Positions 44,964-52,532 of a stretch of 64,000 nt of DNA are shown here, in pieces (the first letter of the stretch is position 1; every line of letters starts with the position of its first letter). The stretch lies in NCBI GenBank assembly GCA_044772875.1, contig CP173058.1, positions 2,728,001 through 2,792,000 of the forward strand, read 5' to 3'. The notes beneath the pieces were generated by a model, which saw nothing but the letters and a program-made list of their open reading frames with translations, ran no database searches and was not told the origin of the DNA. The translations under genes and the position numbers were made by a program. The stretch is from Morganella morganii_D. GTDB taxonomy: Bacteria > Pseudomonadota > Gammaproteobacteria > Enterobacterales > Enterobacteriaceae.

Positions 44964-44995
44964 AAAAACTGCATCAATGATGATGCAGTTTTTTT
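44964..44995. terminator. Bidirectional terminator between thyA and lgt
   Basis: A perfect stem of 13 bp (AAAAACTGCATCA / TGATGCAGTTTTT) with an ATGA loop lies between the convergent genes and gives T-runs on both strands. Confidence 0.92.
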
Positions 44996-45015
44996 GTCAC
45001 TCACTGAAGCAAAAC

Positions 45016-45912
45016 CTATTCCGGCGTATTCTGTTTTCCGGTATCACTCTGCTTTTTATTACCCGGACATTTGTATGCCCACACCATCATCAGCACACCA
45101 ATAATCATCATCGGTACAGACAGAATCTGCCCCATACTGATCCCGCCGAATAAACCGAGCTGGGCATCCGGCTGGCGGAAGAATTCGACAATAATACGGA
45201 ACAGACCGTAGCCAATCAGGAACAGTCCTGACACACTGCCCATCGGCCGGGACTTGCGGACAAATACATTCAGAATGATAAAGAGGACAATTCCCTCGAG
45301 CAGCATTTCATACAGCTGTGACGGGTGGCGCGGCAGAACACCATACTGCTCAAGCACCGGCATCAGAGAAGGGTCGGCAGCTGCCAGTTTCACATCTTCA
45401 CTGTAGGAGGTCGGGAACAGAATGGCCCACGGCGTATCGAGTGTCACGCGCCCCCACAGCTCGCCGTTAATGAAGTTACCGATACGCCCCATACCGAGAC
45501 CAAACGGAATCAGTGGTGCCACAAAATCAGCAACCTGTAAGAAATGACGCTTCGTGCGGCGGGCAAACCACCACATAGCAATAATAACGCCCATCAGCCC
45601 GCCGTGGAATGACATGCCGCCATCCCAGACTTTGAACAGATACAGCGGATTTTCCGCAAACAGCGGGAAGTTATAAAACAGAACATAGCCGATACGGCCG
45701 CCAAGAAAAACACCCACAAATCCGGCATATAACAGCGTTTCAACTTCACTGCGTTTCCAGCCGCTGCCCGGCTTATCAGCCCGCCGGTTGGCCAGCCACA
45801 TGGCAAACACAAACCCGACAAGATACATCAGCCCGTACCAGCGTAATGCCACCGGCCCCACAGAAAAAATAACAGGATCAAAATCCGGAAATGCCAGATA
45901 AGTGTTACTCAT
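45016..45912 (-). CDS. lgt: Prolipoprotein diacylglyceryl transferase
   Basis: Lgt moves diacylglycerol from phosphatidylglycerol to the lipobox cysteine of prolipoproteins such as MltA in this window. It is a polytopic inner membrane protein with about seven helices. The catalytic H103 lies in MSFHGGLMG and R143 in the Lgt signature GMGRIGNFINGELWG, both at E. coli numbering. The 298 residues are a few longer at the C-terminus. It follows ptsP on the same strand. Confidence 0.97.
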   Translation of the reverse strand: MSNTYLAFPDFDPVIFSVGPVALRWYGLMYLVGFVFAMWLANRRADKPGSGWKRSEVETLLYAGFVGVFLGGRIGYVLFYNFPLFAENPLYLFKVWDGGMSFHGGLMGVIIAMWWFARRTKRHFLQVADFVAPLIPFGLGMGRIGNFINGELWGRVTLDTPWAILFPTSYSEDVKLAAADPSLMPVLEQYGVLPRHPSQLYEMLLEGIVLFIILNVFVRKSRPMGSVSGLFLIGYGLFRIIVEFFRQPDAQLGLFGGISMGQILSVPMMIIGVLMMVWAYKCPGNKKQSDTGKQNTPE

Positions 45913-46018
45913 CGTACCTCACACTGTGTTGTATCCGGCCGCAGACGCTTTTCTTGTCCGTCACTGGCCGGAATATATGACTGTAAGAACGGAACAGCCT
46001 CATACCCGTATGTGCCGG

Positions 46019-48265
46019 TTAAGCACTGCCCCGGATGAGCTGTCCCAGTCCCTTGTTCTCAATAAACTGTTCCGCTTTTTCACGGATCTCAGCCGCTGTC
46101 TGTGCATCCAGCAATGATGCCAGCAGCGGCTCCAGCGCTGCGGCATCCAGGTGCCGCAGCAGATACTTAATACGCGGGATGCTCCGCCCGTTCATACTCA
46201 GCCGGCGATATCCTAAACCAATCAGGATCATTGCACCTAACGGATTTGCCGCCATTTCTCCGCAGACAGAGACCGGAATCCCCAGCCTGGTGGTTTCCGT
46301 CCGGACAAAATGCAGCATACGCAATACCGCCGGATGGAGCGAGTCATATAATGGTGCAACATGCGTATTATTCCGGTCAACCGCCAGCAGATACTGGGTT
46401 AAATCATTCGTACCAACAGAAATAAAATCAATATACTGTTTCAGTTCCGGCAGCATAAACAACAATGACGGCACTTCCAGCATCACACCCACCGGCGGAC
46501 GCTCCACTGTTTTCCCGGTCAGTGCCGAGACTTCCTCACAGGCACGGTCAAGCAGGCGGATGGCCTCCTCAACTTCGGCAAGTCCGGAAATCATCGGGAA
46601 TAATATCTTCAGATTATTCAGCCCGATATTTGCCCGCAGCATGGCGCGCAACTGGATAAGAAAAATCTCCGGCTGATCCAGCATCACACGGATACCGCGC
46701 CAGCCCAGGCACGGATTTTCCTCACTGATAGGCATGTACGGCAACTGTTTATCCGCACCGATATCCAGTGTCCGCAGCACCACCGGTTTCCCGGCAAAGA
46801 GTTGCAGCATATCCTGATAACGGACTTTCTGTTCTTCTTCCGACGGAAAACCATTATGCACGAGAAATGGTATTTCCGTGCGGTACAGACCAATCCCGTC
46901 AATACTTTTAACGATTTTCTGCTCATATTTCAGGCTGAGCCCGGCATTCAGCTGAACGGAGACCCGTTCGCCGCTTTTCAGTGCTGCTGAACGACTGAGT
47001 TCATCCTCAGCCAGCTGACTGATAGCCTGTTCCTGTTCAATAATCTGGCGGAATTCCTGTGCTATCAGCGGCTCCGGTTCGATATAAACCACGCCCCGGT
47101 AGCCGTCGAGGATAAGCAGGCGGTTATGCAGCAATTCCGGCTGGATATCTGCCCCCATGATAACCGGGATCCCCATTGCCCTGACCAGAATGGCGGAATG
47201 GGAATGTGTCGCCCCGTCGCGTACCACCACACCGGCAAGCTGTTCCTGCGGTAGTTCCGCCAGCAGACTGGCACTCAGTTCATCAGCTACCAGCACAAAG
47301 CGTTCCGGCCACTGGTTGCTGCCGGTAAAATTATCATCAAGATGAAACAACAGTCGCTGCCCGAGCGCACGTAAATCCGTGGCCCGCTCCCGCATATAGC
47401 TGTCCTGAAGTCCGGCAAACCGTGCTGCGAATTGCTCAATTACCGTTTTGACTGCCCATTCGGCCACAAAACCCTGTTCCACAATACTGTACAACCCCTT
47501 TTTCAGTTGCAGGTCGTTCAGCAGATGGGAGTAGAGATCAAAAATAGCGGCGCTCTCTTTTTGTGATGCAACATTAAAACGCTTGCTGATGCGGCGGCAC
47601 TCTGCCGTGGCATCCTCCAGCGCTTTATTCAGACGAGAGCGCTCCTGCGCGCGATCCAGCGCCGAGGCTTGCGAAACATGTTCAAGCACCGGCTGTGAAC
47701 GGTCTTCCCAGCCATAGGCCATTACAATCCCGGAAGAAACCGGAATAGCCTGAATCCGGGTCTGACGAAACTGCCCGAACAGCCCTTTGGTTTGTGCCTG
47801 TGCCAGTAATACAGCCAACTGCATCGCCAGAGTGACAATAAACGATTCTTCCGTTTCGCTGAACAGACGTTTTTCTTTCTGCTGCACCACCAGCACCCCC
47901 AGTAACTGACGGCGGTAAACCACCGGCGCACCAAGAAACGCACGCAGATTGTCTTCTTTTACCTGAGGGAGATATTTAAAACCGGGGTGTTCACGGACAT
48001 CCGCAATATTGATAAGCTCGGCACGGCGGCCGACATGGCCGACCACACCTTCGCCGAAAGCAAGGCTGACAGCACGACCGCGGGGCTTTTTCAGCCCCTG
48101 CGTTGCCATCAGATAAAAACAGTGATGCTGATTATCAGCCAGGTAGATGGAACAAACATCGGTTCCCATCGCCTGACAGGTTTCTTTAACCAAAAGCTCC
48201 AGCGCTTCCGCGAGATCAGCGGCGGCAGCCACTTTTTCAATCACTTCACGTAAACGCGTCAGCAT
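46019..48265 (-). CDS. ptsP: PTS(Ntr) enzyme I, PtsP
   Basis: PtsP takes phosphate from phosphoenolpyruvate and passes it to NPr, starting the nitrogen PTS that controls potassium transport and other functions through EIIA(Ntr). The N-terminal GAF domain (about 1-160) senses glutamine and 2-oxoglutarate. The phosphohistidine is H356 in GATHSHSAILVRAMG, and the C-terminal PEP-binding barrel has SVGTNDLTQYLLAVDRNN. The 748 residues equal E. coli. It starts nine bases after rppH. Confidence 0.97.
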   Translation of the reverse strand: MLTRLREVIEKVAAAADLAEALELLVKETCQAMGTDVCSIYLADNQHHCFYLMATQGLKKPRGRAVSLAFGEGVVGHVGRRAELINIADVREHPGFKYLPQVKEDNLRAFLGAPVVYRRQLLGVLVVQQKEKRLFSETEESFIVTLAMQLAVLLAQAQTKGLFGQFRQTRIQAIPVSSGIVMAYGWEDRSQPVLEHVSQASALDRAQERSRLNKALEDATAECRRISKRFNVASQKESAAIFDLYSHLLNDLQLKKGLYSIVEQGFVAEWAVKTVIEQFAARFAGLQDSYMRERATDLRALGQRLLFHLDDNFTGSNQWPERFVLVADELSASLLAELPQEQLAGVVVRDGATHSHSAILVRAMGIPVIMGADIQPELLHNRLLILDGYRGVVYIEPEPLIAQEFRQIIEQEQAISQLAEDELSRSAALKSGERVSVQLNAGLSLKYEQKIVKSIDGIGLYRTEIPFLVHNGFPSEEEQKVRYQDMLQLFAGKPVVLRTLDIGADKQLPYMPISEENPCLGWRGIRVMLDQPEIFLIQLRAMLRANIGLNNLKILFPMISGLAEVEEAIRLLDRACEEVSALTGKTVERPPVGVMLEVPSLLFMLPELKQYIDFISVGTNDLTQYLLAVDRNNTHVAPLYDSLHPAVLRMLHFVRTETTRLGIPVSVCGEMAANPLGAMILIGLGYRRLSMNGRSIPRIKYLLRHLDAAALEPLLASLLDAQTAAEIREKAEQFIENKGLGQLIRGSA

Positions 48266-48274
48266 CCGTTCCCC

Positions 48275-48808
48275 CTAATTCTGGCGCCGGCGACGATAGG
48301 GAAACGGTGCCCGTACAGCCGTCGCTTCGCTGTTGGCAGGCATCACAACGGAAGAAAACTCTTTCATTACGCGGCGGTACACATCGCGTTTGAAAGAGAC
48401 CACCTGACGAACAGGATACCAATAGGTGACCCAGCGCCAGCCGTCGAATTCCGGCGACTTGCTGCAGGTCACATTGACCTCTTTGTCCTCGCAGAGCAAC
48501 TGAAGTAAAAACCAGCGCTGCTTCTGGCCGATACAAACCGGTTTGGTATCCCAACGCACCAAACGTTTGGGTAATTTGTAGCGCAGCCAGTTGCGGGTTA
48601 CCGCCAGGATACGCACATCTTTACGCGTTAAACCAACTTCCTCATACAACTCACGGTACATGGCCTGTTCCGGTGATTCGCCGGGATTGATACCTCCCTG
48701 AGGAAACTGCCACGAGTGCTGTCCGTAGCGGCGGGCCCATAACACCTGACCTTCCTTATTACAAATTACAATCCCGACATTCGGGCGGTAGCCATCATCA
48801 TCAATCAC
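48275..48808 (-). CDS. rppH: RNA pyrophosphohydrolase
   Basis: RppH removes pyrophosphate from 5'-triphosphorylated mRNA, making it a target for RNase E. The Nudix box GGINPGESPEQAMYRELYEEVG spans residues 38-59 with the catalytic Glu residues intact. The 177 residues differ from E. coli mainly in the basic tail. It begins the rppH-ptsP operon and is divergent from thiB. Confidence 0.97.
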   Translation of the reverse strand: MIDDDGYRPNVGIVICNKEGQVLWARRYGQHSWQFPQGGINPGESPEQAMYRELYEEVGLTRKDVRILAVTRNWLRYKLPKRLVRWDTKPVCIGQKQRWFLLQLLCEDKEVNVTCSKSPEFDGWRWVTYWYPVRQVVSFKRDVYRRVMKEFSSVVMPANSEATAVRAPFPYRRRRQN

Positions 48809-48956
48809 TCGACTACCTCAGAAAAAAACCAGAAAGATAGCCAATTGTTTCATACTCCCATCATGGGGTAAACCTCTGCACTCAAAATCCTTCAGTCCGC
48901 CGCATTTCCGGCTCTGACTGAAGAAAAGTAACACGCTGCGTTAACTGTTCCGGACA

Positions 48957-48986
48957 GTGGCAAATTCCTGAGAAAAACACTACACT
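48957..48986 (+). promoter_or_regulatory. Probable thiBPQ promoter
   Basis: GTGGCA (48957-48962), an 18-base spacer and TACACT (48981-48986) end just before the 5' arm of the riboswitch at 48995, which fits an RNA that begins with the aptamer. Confidence 0.5.
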
Positions 48987-48994
48987 ATTCCTCT

Positions 48995-49086
48995 CTCAAC
49001 GGGGTGCAGCTCCGGCTTTCCGGCCGGTGTTGCTGAGATAACACCCGAGGAACCTGATCCGGTTAATACCGGCGTAGGGATTTGAG
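48995..49086 (+). promoter_or_regulatory. Thiamine pyrophosphate (TPP) riboswitch, THI element
   Basis: The closing stem pairs CTCAA (48995-48999) with TTGAG (49082-49086). Inside are the conserved CGGGGTGC, GCTGAGATAACACCCGAGGA, ACCTGATCCGGTTAATACC and GGCGTAGGGA segments of the TPP aptamer. It lies about 80 bases before thiB. TPP binding should lower thiBPQ expression. No clear terminator hairpin is visible in the downstream part, so translational control is more likely. Confidence 0.95.
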
Positions 49087-49167
49087 CCGCCACTGCTGAC
49101 AGCACAGCCTGTCGCCATCATGCTGCACTCAGATCCTTTGCCAATCCGTCCCTTACAGGAGCGCAAA

Positions 49168-50178
49168 GTGTTACAAAAACTGACCAGAAATATCATCGCA
49201 GGCGGCCTTGCCGCGCTGTTCTCTTTCCAGGCGGCGGCAGATAACAGCAAGCCGGTTCTGACTGTCTATACCTATGACTCATTTGTCGCTGAGTGGGGGC
49301 CGGGGCCGGAAATTAAGAAAAACTTTGAAACACAATGCAACTGCGAACTGAAACTCGTTGGTCTGAGTGACGGTGTGACACTGCTGAACCGTCTGCGGAT
49401 GGAAGGTAAAAAATCACAGGCTGATATCATCTTAGGGCTGGATAACAATCTGATGCAGGCCGCGCTGGATACAGGCCTGTTTAAAGAAAGCAATGTTGAT
49501 CAGTCAAAACTGGTTCTGCCGGTCAAATGGGAAAGCAAAACCTTTATTCCTTATGACTACGGCTGGTTTGCCTTTATCTACAACAAAGACACCCTGCCGA
49601 ACCCGCCGAAAAGTATGAAAGAACTGCTTAACAGTGATCAGAAACTGACCATCATTTATCAGGATCCGCGCACCAGCACACCGGGACTGGGATTACTGCT
49701 GTGGATGGAAAAACTCTACGGTGATGATGTGGCAGCACAGTGGGCCAAAATGGCGAAAAAAACCCTGACAGTCACCAAAGGCTGGAGTGAATCCTACGGC
49801 CTGTTCCTGAAGGGTGAGGCTGACCTGGTACTGAGTTACACCTCTTCTCCCGGTTATCACATGCTGGCGGACAACAAAGATAACTATGCTGCCGCGCTGT
49901 TTGAGGAAGGACATTACCTTCAGATAGAAATGGCGGGTGCTCTGTCCTCCTCAAAACAACCGGCCCTGGCGGAACAGTTCATGCAGTTTATGCTGACTCC
50001 TGATTTTCAGAAAGCCCTGCCGGCGACTAACTGGATGTATCCTGTGATTGATATGCCGCTGCCGCCGGTTTACGGCAAAATGCCGAAACCGGCCAAAACA
50101 CTGGAGTTTGATGCAAAAGAAGTAGCAAAAGAGCGCAATCAGTGGATCCGGATATGGCAAAACGCAGTCAGCCGTTAA
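49168..50178 (+). CDS. thiB: Thiamine/TPP periplasmic binding protein
   Basis: ThiB binds thiamine and its phosphates in the periplasm and delivers them to ThiPQ. The GTG at 49168 is six bases after AGGAG and gives 336 residues with a signal peptide ending FQAAA before the mature DNSKPVLTVYTYDSF. Family stretches TFIPYDYGWFAF, YQDPRTSTPGLGLLLWM and VTKGWSESYGLFLKGE are intact. An upstream ATG at 49120 would place a polar extension before the signal and is rejected. It overlaps thiP by 25 bases. Confidence 0.96.
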   Translation: MLQKLTRNIIAGGLAALFSFQAAADNSKPVLTVYTYDSFVAEWGPGPEIKKNFETQCNCELKLVGLSDGVTLLNRLRMEGKKSQADIILGLDNNLMQAALDTGLFKESNVDQSKLVLPVKWESKTFIPYDYGWFAFIYNKDTLPNPPKSMKELLNSDQKLTIIYQDPRTSTPGLGLLLWMEKLYGDDVAAQWAKMAKKTLTVTKGWSESYGLFLKGEADLVLSYTSSPGYHMLADNKDNYAAALFEEGHYLQIEMAGALSSSKQPALAEQFMQFMLTPDFQKALPATNWMYPVIDMPLPPVYGKMPKPAKTLEFDAKEVAKERNQWIRIWQNAVSR

Positions 50179-51764
50179 TTGCCGCTTACCTGATACCGGG
50201 CGTACTGGCGTCCGGTGTCCTGCTGCTTGTTGCTGTCAGTGCCTTCGGGGCGCTGTGGTTTAACACACCTGATACAGACTGGCAGCAGATTTGGGATGAC
50301 AGCTACCTGTGGCATGTTGTCCGCTTTACCTTTTGGCAGGCTTTTTTATCTGCTCTGTTTTCCGTTATTCCGGCTGTTTTTCTGGCCCGGGCACTCTGGC
50401 GCCGCCGTTTCCCGGGACGGACTGTATTTCTGCGGTTATGTGCGATGACACTGGTACTGCCCGTGCTGGTGGCTGTATTCGGTATTTTATCTGTCTACGG
50501 ACGTAACGGCTGGCTGGCACATATTTCCGGTTTTCTGGATCTGGACTATTCCTTCTCCCCATACGGGTTACAGGGCATTCTGCTTGCGCACATCTTCTTT
50601 AATATGCCGCTTGCCACCCGGATGCTGTATCAGCAGCTCGATAATATTGCCACGGAGCAGAGGCAGCTTGCTGCCCAGCTCAATATGAATGAATGGCAGC
50701 ATTTCCGGATTGTGGAATGGCCTTATCTGCGCCGTCAGCTGCTGCCGACCGCCGCACTGATTTTTATGCTCTGTTTTGCCAGCTTTGCCACTGTGCTCGC
50801 ACTGGGTGGCGGTCCGGCGGCAACTACCATTGAACTGGCGATTTACCAGGCACTGAACTATGACTTTGATATCGGCCGGGCTGCCCTGCTGGCAATGATT
50901 CAGCTGACGTGCTGTATCGGGCTGGTGCTGGTCAGTCAGCGTCTGTCAGGTCATTTTTCTGTCGGGTTTACCCAATCGCTGCAATGGCGAAATCCGCAGG
51001 ATACACTACCGCGCAGACTGGCTGACGGCCTGATTATCCTCTGTGCTCTGCTGTTTCTGCTGCCGCCGTTTTTCGCTATTGTCGCTGACGGCCTGAATCC
51101 GGGATTACTGCCGGTATTGCAGCAACCGGCGCTGTGGCGGGCATTTTTTACCTCACTCGGTATAGCGCTGGCTTCAGGTTTTATCTGTGTGCTGCTGACC
51201 GTGATGCTGCTGTGGAGCAGCCGTGAACTGCGCCTGCGGCAGGCGGTCAGAGCCGGACAAGCCATGGAGCTTTCCGGGCTTGTGATCCTGGCGATGCCGG
51301 GTATTGTGCTGGCCACCGGGTTTTTCCTGCTGCTCAACAGCACGAACGGTACCACTGATTTGGGCGCGATCCCTTACGGGCTGGTGATTCTGACCAATGC
51401 GCTGATGGCCGTCCCTTATGCACTGAAGGTACTTGATAACCCGATGCGCGACCTGGCTGAACGTTATAACCCGCTTTGTCTCTCACTGAATATCGCCGGA
51501 TTCAACCGGCTGAAACTGGTTGAGCTGCGGGCACTGCGTAACCCGCTGGCACAGGCTGTCGCATTTGCCAGTGTGCTGTCTGTCGGGGATTTTGGTGTGA
51601 TAGCCCTGTTCGGCAATGAAGATTTCCGCACGCTGCCGTTCTATCTTTATCAGCAGATCGGCGCTTACCGCAATGCGGATGCTGCCGTCACTGCACTGAT
51701 TCTGTTTTTACTCTGTTTCGGGCTGTTTACCGTTCTGGAACGCCTGCCGGGGAAACACCCATGA
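50154..51764 (+). CDS. thiP: Thiamine/TPP ABC transporter permease
   Basis: ThiP is a fused permease of 536 residues with about twelve membrane helices and two EAA loops facing the ATPase. The start at 50154 (MAKRSQPLI) parallels E. coli MATRRQPLI; an in-frame GTG at 50142 is less likely. It overlaps thiB by 25 bases and thiQ by four, so the three are translated as a coupled unit under the TPP riboswitch. Confidence 0.95.
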   Translation: MAKRSQPLIAAYLIPGVLASGVLLLVAVSAFGALWFNTPDTDWQQIWDDSYLWHVVRFTFWQAFLSALFSVIPAVFLARALWRRRFPGRTVFLRLCAMTLVLPVLVAVFGILSVYGRNGWLAHISGFLDLDYSFSPYGLQGILLAHIFFNMPLATRMLYQQLDNIATEQRQLAAQLNMNEWQHFRIVEWPYLRRQLLPTAALIFMLCFASFATVLALGGGPAATTIELAIYQALNYDFDIGRAALLAMIQLTCCIGLVLVSQRLSGHFSVGFTQSLQWRNPQDTLPRRLADGLIILCALLFLLPPFFAIVADGLNPGLLPVLQQPALWRAFFTSLGIALASGFICVLLTVMLLWSSRELRLRQAVRAGQAMELSGLVILAMPGIVLATGFFLLLNSTNGTTDLGAIPYGLVILTNALMAVPYALKVLDNPMRDLAERYNPLCLSLNIAGFNRLKLVELRALRNPLAQAVAFASVLSVGDFGVIALFGNEDFRTLPFYLYQQIGAYRNADAAVTALILFLLCFGLFTVLERLPGKHP

Positions 51765-52459
51765 TTAATCTGGATCATATTCTTTACCGTTATCAGCAAC
51801 AGACAATGAATTTTGATTTTTCGGTTACCGCCGGAGAGAAAATTGCCATCCTCGGCCCGAGCGGGGCGGGTAAGAGCACCCTGCTGTCACTGATTGCCGG
51901 CTTTCAGTTTGCCGAAAGCGGTACGATCCTGCTCAATGGTGAAGATCATACCCGCACGCCGCCCGCCAGACGCCCGGTGTCCATGCTGTTTCAGGAAAAT
52001 AACCTGTTTGCTCACCTGACGGCAGAGCAGAATATCGCCCTCGGTTTTCATCCCGGCATGAAACTGAATGCGGAGCAGAAAGTGCAGCTGGAGAAAATCG
52101 CTGAACAGGTTTCGCTGACACCACTGCTCAGACGTCTGCCGTCGCAGCTTTCCGGAGGCCAGCGCCAGCGGGTGGCGCTGGCGCGGTGTCTGGTACGCTC
52201 TCAGCCGGTTTTACTGCTGGATGAACCCTTTTCCGCACTGGATCCGGCACTACGCAATGAAATGCTGGTACTGCTGGAAACAATCTGTGATTCACGGCAG
52301 CTGACATTAATGATGGTCTCCCACAATACAGATGACGCTGCCAGGATTGCGCCCCGCGCGATGGTGGTGGATAACGGCACCATCGCCTTTGACGGCAGTA
52401 CCGCCGCGCTGGTCAGCGGTGAAGTTCCCCAGGCCCGGATCCTTGGTATCCGCCCGTAA
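51761..52459 (+). CDS. thiQ: Thiamine/TPP ABC transporter ATPase
   Basis: ThiQ powers ThiBPQ. Walker A is GPSGAGKST near residues 32-40, the ABC signature LSGGQRQRVALARCL and Walker B LLLDEPFSALDP follow. At 232 residues it equals E. coli. It is the last gene of the operon. No strong terminator lies before polB. Confidence 0.96.
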   Translation: MINLDHILYRYQQQTMNFDFSVTAGEKIAILGPSGAGKSTLLSLIAGFQFAESGTILLNGEDHTRTPPARRPVSMLFQENNLFAHLTAEQNIALGFHPGMKLNAEQKVQLEKIAEQVSLTPLLRRLPSQLSGGQRQRVALARCLVRSQPVLLLDEPFSALDPALRNEMLVLLETICDSRQLTLMMVSHNTDDAARIAPRAMVVDNGTIAFDGSTAALVSGEVPQARILGIRP

Positions 52460-52474
52460 ATCACACCTTAAATA

Positions 52475-52490
52475 CTGTATATATCCACAC
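52475..52490 (+). promoter_or_regulatory. LexA-type SOS box before polB
   Basis: CTGTATATATCCACAC follows the CTGT-N8-ACAG pattern with the last base changed. It lies 43 bases before the polB start. E. coli polB is SOS-controlled through a similar site at the same position. Confidence 0.65.
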
Positions 52491-52532
52491 TATTCTGCTA
52501 TAGTTATTTTTTAATCAGCAGAACGGATAAAA

